A stretch of DNA of 64,000 nt from Treponema sp. (GCA_016296575.1 JAEDJA010000002.1:62001-126000); one strand, 5' to 3'. Counted from the first letter of the stretch, positions 9,054 to 17,996 are shown. Numbers and translations: made by a program. Notes: generated from the letters alone by a model not told the origin.

Positions 9054-10355
9054 ATGAAAAAGCATATTCTTGGGGCCGCTATTGCAGCAGTCACACTTCT
9101 TTTTACTTCGTGCTCTGAAATAATGGGTTACAGCACTCTTCTTTGGAATCTTCCTGAGCAGAATCTTTGCGACGGTGAACTGGTTCCTGTTTATATTAAA
9201 TCAAACATTTCTCACGTATATGTTGCAGGCTTCAATGATGATGAAAAATTTGAAGTTCCTCTCTGGAAAATGACTGAACCTGTAAAACTGAAACAGGCTC
9301 AAAAAGAAAATGAAAAGTATAAAGCTTATGCACGTCAGTATGCATCTGCAAAAATTGATGGTCTTCCAATCCGTTCACAGACTGTAAATACTGCAAAACA
9401 GGTTTATCGTCTGCGAAAAGGTGAAACTGTAAAAATTCTTTATAAAGGAACTGGACAGCCTGTTATGGCCGGTCAGAACGCACTTGAAGGTGACTGGCTC
9501 CGTGTTCTTACAAAAGACGGCACTCAGGGCTGGTGTTTCTCCTACAATCTGTCACAGTTTGAAGCCGATGCAGCTGGAAATCCTATTGGTGGAGTTTCTG
9601 TTGTTGTAGAAGAAGAAAAAGATGAACTTTTCGAAAGTATAATGAGCCGCATCTGGTATCCTGACACATTCAAAAATCTTATTGCTGCCGGTAACATTGA
9701 CCTGAACCAGTTGAACGCCTCTTACAATCTTTCATTCGATCTTGAAAACAAGAAGGTTCACCTGAACATGCAGAAAATTCACGAATCCTGGGATTTTGAA
9801 GGCTATTCAAAGCTTGACGATTATGAATACGAGCTTACAAACATTCCAATCAAGATTTACTACAGACGTCAGGGCTTCATTGTTGCCCGCTACACCGACG
9901 ATAGTGGAAAACCTCAGGATATTGATCTTGTTACCCTTGATGTAAATATCAATGAACTGATTGCAACAGAAAAGGACCGCCGCCAGGAAGCCTTCGAAAA
10001 AATTACACAGAACGGCACTTCATACATGTCTTCTAACTACGGTGCACTTACAATCAATGAAGACGGCACTTTCCGTTGGACAAATTTCAAGCTTTTGGTT
10101 CCTTCAATCATTGATGCTGGAAGTAAAAATGGCGGAACTGTAAACGTAAAATACTCCATCAGCAAAAAACTTAAGGAAAATTACGATGGTGTTCTTACAT
10201 TCAAGTTTGACGGCATGACCAACGAAGTAAACTTCCTCTACAAGCTGGAAAGTGGTGATATCCGCCTTGAAGATGCAACTTCAGCTACATTGGATGGAAA
10301 TATGTTCTCAGCCAGAAGTACAAGTCCAACTGTAATTTATTTTAAGGGAAACTAA
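9054..10355 (+). CDS. Lipoprotein with bacterial SH3 domain
   Basis: 433 residues from the ATG at 9054; a longer in-frame start at 9006 would put 16 polar residues before the signal peptide. Signal: MKKHILGAAIAAVTLLFTSC with lipobox LFTSC, so a lipid-anchored envelope protein. Residues about 115-175 (VYRLRKGETVKILYKG ... GDWLRVLTKDGTQGWCF) form a bacterial SH3 module of the kind that binds cell-wall or protein ligands. The remaining 250 residues are beta-rich and not recognised. The gene is followed by about 100 bases and the promoter of the acyl-CoA synthetase group, so it appears monocistronic. Role unknown; envelope-associated scaffold or sensor is a guess. Confidence 0.75.
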   Translation: MKKHILGAAIAAVTLLFTSCSEIMGYSTLLWNLPEQNLCDGELVPVYIKSNISHVYVAGFNDDEKFEVPLWKMTEPVKLKQAQKENEKYKAYARQYASAKIDGLPIRSQTVNTAKQVYRLRKGETVKILYKGTGQPVMAGQNALEGDWLRVLTKDGTQGWCFSYNLSQFEADAAGNPIGGVSVVVEEEKDELFESIMSRIWYPDTFKNLIAAGNIDLNQLNASYNLSFDLENKKVHLNMQKIHESWDFEGYSKLDDYEYELTNIPIKIYYRRQGFIVARYTDDSGKPQDIDLVTLDVNINELIATEKDRRQEAFEKITQNGTSYMSSNYGALTINEDGTFRWTNFKLLVPSIIDAGSKNGGTVNVKYSISKKLKENYDGVLTFKFDGMTNEVNFLYKLESGDIRLEDATSATLDGNMFSARSTSPTVIYFKGN

Positions 10356-10401
10356 AATATTCCATTAAAACTCGAAAAATCGGGCAAAAAATCGGGCTAT
10401 T

Positions 10402-10430
10402 TTGACAAAAAAATATAAAAATGTCATAAT
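10402..10430 (+). promoter_or_regulatory. Strong sigma70 promoter for the acyl-CoA synthetase-fabF-lysS group
   Basis: TTGACA (10402-10407), a 17-base spacer, then CATAAT (10425-10430). The leader runs about 27 bases to a good ribosome binding site (AGGAG, 10454-10458) and the ATG at 10464. Confidence 0.8.
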
Positions 10431-10463
10431 AGAGAGGATTTTAATACTTAGACAGGAGTTAAT

Positions 10464-12158
10464 ATGGCTTTATACCACGAATATTTAATCGACGACAGAG
10501 AGTTCAAAGATTACGATGACCTGAAGGCAAACTGCCGCTTTAAGACACCTGAGAATTTCAATTTTGCATACGACATTGTAGACCGATATACAGTCATTGA
10601 ACCAAACAAAAGAGCAATGGTTTGGATTGACGATAACAACGAAGAAAAAATTTTTACTTTCGAAGATATTTCCCGTGAATCAAAACGTGCAGCATATTAT
10701 TTTACAACACTTGGCATTAAAAAAGGTGATGCAGTAATGCTTATGCTTCGCCGCCGTTACGAATGGTGGATTATCATGATGGCACTTCACCGCATTGGTG
10801 CAATTGCTGTTCCTGCTACAACACAGCTTTTAGCTCATGATATTGAATACCGAAACAATGCTGCTGAAATCAAAATGATCATCACAGCTGACATTCCTGA
10901 ACTTCAGGCAGAAATTGAAAAAACGATACCAACATCACCTTCTGTAAAAATGCTTATGACAGTTGGTAATGACCGTGAAGGTTGGATTAATTTTCACAAA
11001 GAATGTGACAGATTTGACCCGGAATTCCCTCGGCCTGTTGGAGATCTTGCTACACACAATGAAGATCCAATGCTTATGTACTTTACTTCAGGTACATCTG
11101 GTTTTCCAAAAATGGTTCTTCACAACTTCCTCTATCCTATCGGACACATTGTAACAGCAAAATACTGGCACGGTGTTGTTGATAACGGACTTCACATTTC
11201 AATTGCTGAAACTGGATGGGCAAAATCCACATGGGGAAAGCTTTACGGTCAGTGGATTTGTGGTACAGCCCAGTTTGTATATGATATGAACTCTTTCCGT
11301 CCAGACAAAATGCTTAAACTGATTGCTCAGTATGGTATTACTACTTTCTGTGCACCTCCAACAGTTTACCGCTATCTTATCCGCCAGGATCTTACAAGAT
11401 ACGATCTTTCATCAGTTTTACGTTTTTCTACTGCAGGAGAAGCTTTGAACGGTGCTGTTTACGACAAGTTCATTGAACAGACAGGCAAAAAGATTTATGA
11501 AGGTTACGGACAGACTGAATCAACAATCATCTGTGGAAACTTCATGGATACACCGATTAAACCGGGCTCAATGGGAAAACCAAGTCCTCAGTATGATGTT
11601 GAAGTTGTAAATGCCAATGGAAAACCTGTTCCATACGGTGAAGTTGGTGAACTGGTTATCCACGTAGAAAAAGGTCATCCACATGGACTTCTTATTGGTT
11701 ACTATAAAGATCAGACTCTTACAGCAAACGCATTTTTTGGCGGTGTTTACCACACTGGTGATACTGTTACTATGGACGAAGATGGATACGTTTGGTTTGT
11801 AGGCCGTAAAGATGATATCATCAAAAGTTCTGGTTACCGCATCAGTCCATTTGAGGTTGAATCTGTCCTTCAGAAACATCAGGCAGTTCTTGAATGTGCA
11901 GTTACTGGAGTTCCAGATGAAAAACGCGGACAGGCTGTAAAAGCAACAATTGTTCTTTCCCAGGGATACAAAGCCAGTCACGAGCTTGAAGTTGAACTTT
12001 TTGATTATGTAAAACACGAAACAGCATTGTATAAATGTCCTCGTATTATTGAATTCGTTGAAGAGCTTCCAAAAACTATTTCAGGAAAGATTCGCCGCGT
12101 AGAAATCCGCGAAAAAGACAACGGAATCGAAGAAAAAAACATTAAACAGGACTTCTAG
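10464..12158 (+). CDS. AMP-forming acyl-CoA synthetase (medium-chain/acetyl-CoA synthetase-like)
   Basis: 564-residue member of the ANL adenylating enzymes: it activates a carboxylic acid to an acyl-AMP and then to acyl-CoA. Visible motifs: the phosphate-binding loop YFTSGTSGFPK (about residue 206), EGYGQTEST, the GDTVTMDEDGY/GRKDDIIKSSGYR hinge, and the C-terminal lysine segment TISGKIRR. The overall layout resembles medium-chain (ACSM-like) acyl-CoA synthetases; the real substrate cannot be read from sequence. It is followed 17 bases later by fabF in the same orientation, which suggests that acyl groups are fed into or recovered for fatty acid elongation. Confidence 0.88.
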   Translation: MALYHEYLIDDREFKDYDDLKANCRFKTPENFNFAYDIVDRYTVIEPNKRAMVWIDDNNEEKIFTFEDISRESKRAAYYFTTLGIKKGDAVMLMLRRRYEWWIIMMALHRIGAIAVPATTQLLAHDIEYRNNAAEIKMIITADIPELQAEIEKTIPTSPSVKMLMTVGNDREGWINFHKECDRFDPEFPRPVGDLATHNEDPMLMYFTSGTSGFPKMVLHNFLYPIGHIVTAKYWHGVVDNGLHISIAETGWAKSTWGKLYGQWICGTAQFVYDMNSFRPDKMLKLIAQYGITTFCAPPTVYRYLIRQDLTRYDLSSVLRFSTAGEALNGAVYDKFIEQTGKKIYEGYGQTESTIICGNFMDTPIKPGSMGKPSPQYDVEVVNANGKPVPYGEVGELVIHVEKGHPHGLLIGYYKDQTLTANAFFGGVYHTGDTVTMDEDGYVWFVGRKDDIIKSSGYRISPFEVESVLQKHQAVLECAVTGVPDEKRGQAVKATIVLSQGYKASHELEVELFDYVKHETALYKCPRIIEFVEELPKTISGKIRRVEIREKDNGIEEKNIKQDF

Positions 12159-12175
12159 TCCTATATAGGAAGATT

Positions 12176-13432
12176 ATGGAATTCAGAAGAGTTGTAATTA
12201 CTGGTCTTGGAGCAGTTACTCCTGTTGGAAACAACGCTCAGGACTCATGGAATGCAGTTAAAGAAGGAAAAAGCGGAATCTCAAAAATCACTCTTTTTGA
12301 TGCCGAAAACTACCCTGTAAAAATTGCTGGCGAAGTTAAGGACTTCAATCTGGATGCATACAATATCGATAAAAAGCTTTTGAGAAAAATGGCCCGTCAG
12401 ACAAAATTCCTTATGGGGTCATGTATCGAAGCAGTTACAGATGCTGGTTACAACCAGGAAACTCTTACTGAAACTAAATGTGGAATTGTAACAGGAGTTG
12501 GAATCGGAACAAACCATGTTGCCGACGAAGCTTTTCAAAAAATGTACGATCCTAAATTCGGACCAACACGAATCCCTCCACTTACAGCTCCAATGCTTAT
12601 TTCCAATGAATCAGCTGCCAACGTAGCCATCTACTATCAGATTCACGGACCTGCCTGGACACTTTCTACAGCCTGTGCATCTGGAACTGATGCAATTAGT
12701 CTTTCAACAGATCTTATCCGCAGCGGAAAACTGGACATCTGTCTTGCATCTGGAACGGACGCAAACATTACACCATTGAATATCAGTTCTTATTCAATCC
12801 TTCAGGCTCTTTGTTCTTCTTACAACGACAATCCTGAAAAAGCAAGCCGTCCTTTTGACAAAGACCGTGCTGGTTTCGTAATGAGTGAAGGTTCTGCCTG
12901 TCTTTTCCTTGAAGAATACGAACACGCAAAAGCTCGTGGTGCTCATATTTACGCCGAACTTGCTGGAACTGGTACTACCTGCGATGCTTATCATATTACT
13001 GCTCCTTGTGATGACGGAAAATGGGCCGCTAAAGCACTTTCCGACGCAATGGAAGCTGCTGGAGTAAAACCTGAAGAAATCCAGTACTATAATGCCCACG
13101 GAACATCTACCCACGCAAATGATTCAAGCGAAACTACAATGCTTAAATCTGTATTTGGTGAATATGCAAAAAAACTGCACATTTCTTCAACAAAAAGCGA
13201 AACTGGTCATATGATTGGAGCTGCTGGAGTAATTGAAGCACTGTTTTGTGTAAAAGCACTGGAAGATAACTTTGTTCCACCAACAATCAACTGCGATAAT
13301 CCAGATGTAGAAGGTGGTTGTGACCTTGACTACACACCAAACAAAGGTATTTCCGTTCCACTTACTGCCGTTGCATCTTGTTCACTTGGTTTTGGTGGAC
13401 ATAACGGTGCTGTAGTAATCAAAAAACTGTAA
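12176..13432 (+). CDS. fabF: 3-oxoacyl-[acyl-carrier-protein] synthase II
   Basis: 418 residues, the standard FabF length. Condenses malonyl-ACP with acyl-ACP in fatty acid elongation. The thiolase-fold catalytic triad is complete: Cys167 in TACASG, His308 in NAHGTST and His345 in TGHMIGAAG. The C-terminal SLGFGGHN loop is present. The ribosome binding site (ATAGGAAG) lies 8 bases before the ATG. It sits between an acyl-CoA synthetase and lysS, without acpP, fabD or fabG nearby, so the rest of the fatty acid pathway must be elsewhere. Confidence 0.95.
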   Translation: MEFRRVVITGLGAVTPVGNNAQDSWNAVKEGKSGISKITLFDAENYPVKIAGEVKDFNLDAYNIDKKLLRKMARQTKFLMGSCIEAVTDAGYNQETLTETKCGIVTGVGIGTNHVADEAFQKMYDPKFGPTRIPPLTAPMLISNESAANVAIYYQIHGPAWTLSTACASGTDAISLSTDLIRSGKLDICLASGTDANITPLNISSYSILQALCSSYNDNPEKASRPFDKDRAGFVMSEGSACLFLEEYEHAKARGAHIYAELAGTGTTCDAYHITAPCDDGKWAAKALSDAMEAAGVKPEEIQYYNAHGTSTHANDSSETTMLKSVFGEYAKKLHISSTKSETGHMIGAAGVIEALFCVKALEDNFVPPTINCDNPDVEGGCDLDYTPNKGISVPLTAVASCSLGFGGHNGAVVIKKL

Positions 13433-13454
13433 TTTATTTTATAAGGATATAGAA

Positions 13455-15068
13455 ATGAGCGAAAAAAAAGATCCATTGCTTTGTCACTGGGCCGACCAGA
13501 TGGCTGAAAAAATCATTGCAGAAAAAGGTGATTTGGACTCATACACTTGTGCCTCAGGAATCACTCCTTCAGGTACAGTTCACATCGGAAACTTCCGTGA
13601 AATCATTACAGTAGACCTGGTAGTACGAGCTCTCCGTGACCGGGGCAAGAATGTTCGCTTCATCTACTCTTGGGATGATTACGATGTATTCCGCAAGGTT
13701 CCAGCTAACATGCCTGATCCAGAAGTTCTGCAGAATTACCTGCGTTACCCAATTACTTCTGTACCAGACACAACAAAACGCAACGAAAATTATGCCCGCC
13801 ATCACGAAGTTGATATTGAAACTCAGCTTCCACGCGTTGGCATTCATCCTGAATTCCTTTACCAGAGTCAGCGTTATCAGGCACACCGTTACGCAGAAGG
13901 CATGAAAAAAGCACTTCAGAACCGTGAACTGATAAAAAAATGTCTCAACGAATACCGTGATGACGATCACAAAATGAAAGACTCTGACGTTTACTGGCCA
14001 ACATCAATTTTCTGTGGCAAATGTAACAAAGATACTACAGAAATTACAGGCTATGATGGAGAATACGGCGTATCTTACAAATGTGAATGTGGCTGTGAAG
14101 AAACTGTTGATATCCGTGAATTTGGTGGAATTAAACTTGGCTGGCGTGTTGACTGGCCAATGAGATGGAACGAAGAAAAAGTAGTTTTTGAACCGGGTGG
14201 AAAAGATCACATCAGTCCTGGTGGAAGTTACGATACTGCAAAACTGGTTTCTAAACAGATTTACGGATGGAACGCTCCTGTAACAATGCGCTATGATTTT
14301 GTTATGCTCAAAGGTGTTCCTGGAAAAATGTCGTCATCAAAAGGAAAAGTAATTTCTCTGGTAGATGCTCTTGAAGTTTACCAGCCACAGGTTCTCCGCT
14401 ATATTTTTGCTGGTACACGTCCTAATACAGAATTCTCTATCAGTTTTGATATGGATGTAGTAAAAATCTACGAGGATTACGACAAAACAGAACGAATTGT
14501 TTACGGCATTGATCCTGCCAAAAACGAAGATGTTCTTAATAAAGAAAAACGCATCTACATGCTTTCTCAGATGGACGGCAAAATTCCAGAAGTTATGCCT
14601 TACCAGATTTCATTCCGTCTTCTTACAACCCTTCTCCAGATTTACTCAGGGAATGTAGATAAAGTAATTGCTTATCTTGGTGATGTAAAACCTGAACAGG
14701 AAGAAACTCTCCGCCAGCGTGCCCAGTGTGCCTGGTACTGGATTACAGAAAGTGCTCCTGACTGCGCTCCAGACTTCTGTTTTGCCCTTATCACAGATGG
14801 TTCTAAATCAGACAAAATCGAAGGTGATTACCTTAAAGCTCTGTGCCGCATCCGTGACGAAATTGTTCCAAAAATGGAAGCTTTTGCCGTTGACAAAGAA
14901 CTTCAGCAGGCTATGTACGACATTGCTACAGAAATGGGTCTTGATGCAAAAACTCTTTTCCAGACTGTTTACACAGCCCTTATCGGAAAGCTTCAGGGGC
15001 CACGTCTTGCAAACTTCATGAAAATTATTGGTAAAGAACAGCTTACAAAAATCCTAAGCGTTTACTAA
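13455..15068 (+). CDS. lysS: Lysyl-tRNA synthetase, class I
   Basis: 537 residues, charges tRNA-Lys with lysine. It is the class I (Rossmann-fold) enzyme, not the usual bacterial class II: it has HIGN (residues 43-46) and KMSSS (starting at Lys291), with a Cys-rich zinc-binding insertion in between (CGKCNKDT and CECGCEE, about residues 190-220). Class I LysRS is characteristic of archaea, spirochaetes and some alphaproteobacteria, so this supports the spirochaete call. It follows fabF by 22 bases with ribosome binding site AAGGAT and is probably co-transcribed. A palindromic dispersed element follows 22 bases after the stop. Confidence 0.96.
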   Translation: MSEKKDPLLCHWADQMAEKIIAEKGDLDSYTCASGITPSGTVHIGNFREIITVDLVVRALRDRGKNVRFIYSWDDYDVFRKVPANMPDPEVLQNYLRYPITSVPDTTKRNENYARHHEVDIETQLPRVGIHPEFLYQSQRYQAHRYAEGMKKALQNRELIKKCLNEYRDDDHKMKDSDVYWPTSIFCGKCNKDTTEITGYDGEYGVSYKCECGCEETVDIREFGGIKLGWRVDWPMRWNEEKVVFEPGGKDHISPGGSYDTAKLVSKQIYGWNAPVTMRYDFVMLKGVPGKMSSSKGKVISLVDALEVYQPQVLRYIFAGTRPNTEFSISFDMDVVKIYEDYDKTERIVYGIDPAKNEDVLNKEKRIYMLSQMDGKIPEVMPYQISFRLLTTLLQIYSGNVDKVIAYLGDVKPEQEETLRQRAQCAWYWITESAPDCAPDFCFALITDGSKSDKIEGDYLKALCRIRDEIVPKMEAFAVDKELQQAMYDIATEMGLDAKTLFQTVYTALIGKLQGPRLANFMKIIGKEQLTKILSVY

Positions 15069-15090
15069 ACAAATATCATACTCACAAAAA

Positions 15091-15262
15091 AGGGGCTGTC
15101 CTAAAAGTTTACATTACGGTGGTTGAGTTTACGGTCCCTGAGCCATGTCGAAGGGTGGTATCCTGAGCCATGTCGAAGGGTCGAAACCACCACATTACGG
15201 TGGTTGAGTTTATCGAAACCACCACATTTAGTGTAGCACTCATTACTTTTAGGACAGCCCCT
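15091..15262. repeat. Palindromic MITE-like dispersed element (copy 2, best preserved ends)
   Basis: 172 bp bounded by perfect 18-bp inverted repeats: AGGGGCTGTCCTAAAAGT at 15091-15108 and its reverse complement at 15245-15262. Inside are nested inverted copies of GGTGGTTGAGTTTA / TCGAAACCACC and two tandem CCTGAGCCATGTCGAAGGG units. No protein is encoded; frames through it are spurious. No clear target duplication was seen. The strand-symmetric structure may also act as a terminator for lysS. The rest of the spacer to 15476 is AT-rich, apart from a run of 8 C (15264-15271) next to small GC hairpins. Confidence 0.8.
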
Positions 15263-15476
15263 ACCCCCCCCTTCTCCGGGGATACCTCGTTCCCCAGGTC
15301 TTGCGCGTTACGCACAAATATTCAGAACTTTTACTCATTACCACAACCTAATTCTCTTTTATCATAAAACTATATTTTTCTTACAAGAGGTAATTTCTTA
15401 GAATTAATTCCCAAAATAATTACCCCACATCTAACGTTTTCGCTCCGTCTAAAATGCTAGTTTTTATTCCAACAAG

Positions 15477-15506
15477 TTATCAGGCTAAGCAAAACTGTGC
15501 TATAAT
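15477..15506 (+). promoter_or_regulatory. Candidate promoter of the DUF4160/DUF2442 pair
   Basis: TTATCA (15477-15482), an 18-base spacer and a perfect TATAAT (15501-15506). A strong ribosome binding site AGGAGG follows at 15513-15518, seven bases before the ATG at 15525. Confidence 0.55.
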
Positions 15507-15524
15507 AAGGTCAGGAGGAACCAA

Positions 15525-15683
15525 ATGCCAGTATTATCAATGTTTTATGGAATCATAATCCGAATGCAAAGTGAAAAAGGCGGTAAGCATCATCTTCCTC
15601 ATATTCACGTAATCTGCGGTGATGATGAATCCGTTTTTTCGCTGGAAGGAGAACAGTTCTTTAAAATTGAACCTTTGAAATAA
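15525..15683 (+). CDS. Short DUF4160-like protein, apparently internally deleted
   Basis: 52 residues behind a consensus ribosome binding site. The start MPVLSMFYGIIIRM and the HLPHIHV segment are the N-terminal hallmarks of DUF4160 proteins; the end FFKIEPLK resembles their C-terminal tail. Family members are usually about 80-100 residues, and from memory the lost part is the central helix region (the WxxLHxxEL segment). If so, the gene has suffered an in-frame internal deletion of roughly 30 codons. It is followed 10 bases later by a DUF2442 gene, the usual partner. The pair is often listed as toxin-antitoxin-like, but the biochemical role is not established. Confidence 0.65.
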   Translation: MPVLSMFYGIIIRMQSEKGGKHHLPHIHVICGDDESVFSLEGEQFFKIEPLK

Positions 15684-15693
15684 GGGGGCAAGA

Positions 15694-15951
15694 ATGTTAA
15701 GACCGACAGTAATAAAAGCAATTCCCAAGGATAATTATAAACTGCTCCTTGAATTTGATAATGGTGAAAAAAAATCCTTTGATGTAACTCCCTATATTAA
15801 AGGTTCTTGGTTTGGGAAATTACATGATAAACCGTATTTTTCTTCTGTAAAAGCAAACGGATTTAATATTGAATGGCCAGACGGGCAGGATATCTGTCCT
15901 GATGACTTATATTATAACAGTGTTGAATCCACTGATATCCCCCACATCTAG
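15694..15951 (+). CDS. DUF2442 protein
   Basis: 85 residues. LLLEFDNGEKKSFDVTPYI, GSWFGKLHD and the IEWPDGQDICPDDLY segment match the DUF2442 family, small proteins commonly paired with DUF4160 proteins. Ribosome binding site GGGGG lies about 6 bases upstream. The gene looks intact, while its DUF4160 partner looks shortened. Function unknown; a toxin-antitoxin-like module is the usual guess for the pair. Confidence 0.75.
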   Translation: MLRPTVIKAIPKDNYKLLLEFDNGEKKSFDVTPYIKGSWFGKLHDKPYFSSVKANGFNIEWPDGQDICPDDLYYNSVESTDIPHI

Positions 15952-16107
15952 TATCAATTTAGTGAAAAAAAGTTTCTCATATTAACGATTAAAATAAATA
16001 ATATGAAGGAACACATTTATCCACTGAAAAATTCATTTTAATTAATTATAAATTAGAATACTTGTTAATACTAATGCAACGATAAATCCACAACTGAAGT
16101 GACACAA

Positions 16108-16145
16108 CCTTACGTTACGCGAACGTGCAGCAGGCTAATGTAAGG
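16108..16145. other. Hairpin in a gene-free AT-rich spacer
   Basis: CCTTACGTTA (16108-16117) pairs with TAATGTAAGG (16136-16145), fully if one G-U is allowed. An overlapping alternative is ACGTT/AACGT around ACGCG (16112-16126). This is the only structure seen in the 398-bp gene-free stretch 15952-16349, which otherwise is AT-rich with short broken frames and looks like decayed sequence. Confidence 0.4.
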
Positions 16146-16349
16146 CATTCGCATCAGAAGTATATCTGCTGAAAATATAAACTTCAACAATCAGCTATTA
16201 GATGTAATTTATCATCAGAATAAAGAAATAAATTTGCCATTAAAGGAAAAGAAATTGATATAGAATGATACATAAAAGCAACAAAAATCACCATTGCTAT
16301 TTGTGCCTATAAGGATTATCTTTAACTTGTAAGGAGGTACAAAAAGCAT

Positions 16350-16805
16350 ATGGATATTATTACGATTATGAATAATAACCTTCCCTGGTTGTGGATTGCA
16401 GTAACGGTAATTTGTATCGTTATTGAAATTCTTACAATGTCTCTTACAACAATATGGTTTGCTATAAGTAGCTTTGTAATGGTTTTTCTTGCATTCACAC
16501 CTATTACATTTATTGTACAGGTTTTCCTATTTGTAGTTCTTTCTTTAATTTTGTTGATTTTTACACGACCAATTGTGCAAAAAAAATTAGTACAAAAAAA
16601 GATTGCAACCAACTATGAACGGATTATTGGTCAGATTGGCATTGTAACCAAAAAAATTACGCTTTTGGAAAAAGGTACAATCAAAATTAATGGAATGGAA
16701 TGGACTGCTGCAGTAAAAGAGGACATTGTTCTTGAAAAAGGCTGTAACTGTGAAATTGAAGAAATAGCAGGTGTTACTGCTTATGTAAAAAAAATAGGAG
16801 TGTAA
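16350..16805 (+). CDS. NfeD-like membrane protein
   Basis: 151 residues: about three hydrophobic segments in the first 75 residues (LPWLWIAVTVICIVIEIL onward), then a small OB-fold-like C-terminal domain (IIGQIGIVTKKI ... GTIKINGMEWTAA) typical of short NfeD proteins. Ribosome binding site AAGGAGGT (16331-16338). The SPFH gene follows two bases after the stop; NfeD and stomatin-like proteins are standard partners that act together in membrane quality control or microdomain organisation. No protease domain is present (this is the short form). Confidence 0.88.
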   Translation: MDIITIMNNNLPWLWIAVTVICIVIEILTMSLTTIWFAISSFVMVFLAFTPITFIVQVFLFVVLSLILLIFTRPIVQKKLVQKKIATNYERIIGQIGIVTKKITLLEKGTIKINGMEWTAAVKEDIVLEKGCNCEIEEIAGVTAYVKKIGV

Positions 16806-16807
16806 AA

Positions 16808-17692
16808 ATGATTTATGTACTTATCGCTGTAATTGTTATTGCAATGATTTTGATTATTGCAAACATTAGAATTGTATCTCAGTCAGATGCTTATGTTATT
16901 GAACGACTTGGTGGTTACCATACTACCTGGAATGTTGGTTTACATGTAAAATTACCTTTACTTGACCGTATTGCAAAAAAGGTTTCTTTAAAGGAAAAGG
17001 TTTTTGACTTCCCTCCTCAGCCAGTTATTACAAAAGATAATGTTACAATGATGATTGATACTGTAGTTTATTTCCAGATTACAGACCCAAAATTGTATAC
17101 ATACGGTGTTGAAAAACCAATTAATGCTTTGGAAAACCTTTCTGCAACAACTTTGCGTAATATTATTGGTGAGCTTGAACTTGATGAATCGCTTACAAGC
17201 CGTGATGTAATCAACACAAAAATGCGTTCTATTCTTGATGAAGCAACTGATCCTTGGGGAATTAAAGTAAACCGCGTAGAAGTTAAGAACATTGAACCAC
17301 CACAGGCAATTCGCGAAGCCATGGAAAAACAGATGAAAGCTGAACGCGAACGCCGTGAACAGATTCTTATTGCCGAAGGTCACAAGCAGTCTGCAATTCT
17401 GGAAGCTGAAGGTCAGAAACAGGCAATGATTCTTGCTGCCGAAGCTGAAAAAGAAGCTGCAGTTCAGAAAGCTATGGGTGAAGCTCAGGCTATTCTTGAA
17501 GTTCAGAAAGCTACTGCAGATGGTCTTAAAATGCTTAAAGAAGTTGAAATGGACGAAGCGGTTCTTAAATTCCGCAGCCTTGAAACTATGGAAAAAGCAG
17601 CCAATGGTCAGGCAACAAAGATTATTGTACCTGCAGACTTCCAGAATTTAGCTGGTGTTGCAAGTGCACTTTCTGAAATTGCAAAGAAATAA
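16808..17692 (+). CDS. SPFH/Band 7 (stomatin-like, QmcA-type) protein
   Basis: 294 residues. One N-terminal membrane anchor (residues 1-20), then the SPFH/Band 7 domain (about 25-180: SDAYVIERLGGYHTTW, TKDNVTMMIDTVVYFQI). A long Glu/Lys/Ala-rich coiled coil follows (about 180-255, EKQMKAERERREQILIAEG and the EGQKQ repeats), then a short hydrophobic tail. The family forms large oligomers on the inner membrane. It is co-transcribed with the NfeD partner (2-base gap; ribosome binding site AGGAG overlaps the end of nfeD). Confidence 0.92.
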   Translation: MIYVLIAVIVIAMILIIANIRIVSQSDAYVIERLGGYHTTWNVGLHVKLPLLDRIAKKVSLKEKVFDFPPQPVITKDNVTMMIDTVVYFQITDPKLYTYGVEKPINALENLSATTLRNIIGELELDESLTSRDVINTKMRSILDEATDPWGIKVNRVEVKNIEPPQAIREAMEKQMKAERERREQILIAEGHKQSAILEAEGQKQAMILAAEAEKEAAVQKAMGEAQAILEVQKATADGLKMLKEVEMDEAVLKFRSLETMEKAANGQATKIIVPADFQNLAGVASALSEIAKK

Positions 17693-17754
17693 CATTTAGC
17701 GTAAGAAAATACCATTATAAAGATAGTGTTTATCCTTGCTCAAAAACTATCTGT

Positions 17755-17873
17755 CTTGTTGTAGAAGGCCTTGTTCTAATTTTTTTTGTATTGAGCATTT
17801 TCTTTTACAACAAGCGTTTTGAACGGAAAGTGGTTGCATGAAGTTACGTGATTTTGGGCTACCTTCCGAAGGT
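17755..17873. other. Inverted repeats upstream of the DUF4143 gene
   Basis: CTTGTTGTA (17755-17763) and its exact reverse complement TACAACAAG (17816-17824) enclose an AT-rich loop with a run of T. A near-perfect 13-mer palindrome ACCTTCCGAAGGT lies at 17861-17873, five bases before the direct-repeat array. These fall in the 340-bp spacer 17693-18032, which has no gene. They may be a terminator for the SPFH operon plus an operator, but this is unproven. Confidence 0.4.
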
Positions 17874-17877
17874 CATT

Positions 17878-17996
17878 TTATCCTCTTAAAATTGACAGAA
17901 CGATTATCAATTTACTTTTGAATTTTAACATTTTTAACCTATAATTACCTTTGAAAAATGACAATATAAACTGCAAAATACCTTTGAATTCTGACA
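17878..17996. repeat. Four direct repeats with exact 33-bp period
   Basis: 20-base units end at 17897, 17930, 17963 and 17996, exactly 33 bases apart, with 13-base unlike spacers. Consensus WWTACCTTTGAAWTWTGACA; units 2-4 are close to each other, and the first (17878) is weaker (about 15 of 20). The last unit overlaps the presumed -35 of the DUF4143 ATPase promoter. Unit and spacer are too short for CRISPR; an operator array is more likely. Confidence 0.65.

Noticed and set aside
15109..15367. Frames on both strands through the palindromic element
   Set aside because: Composition comes from the repeat itself and no ribosome binding site is present; same for frames at 26220-26450.
17878..17996. 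CRISPR array
   Set aside because: Units of 20 with 13-base spacers are too short, only four units, no cas genes; better described as phased direct repeats.
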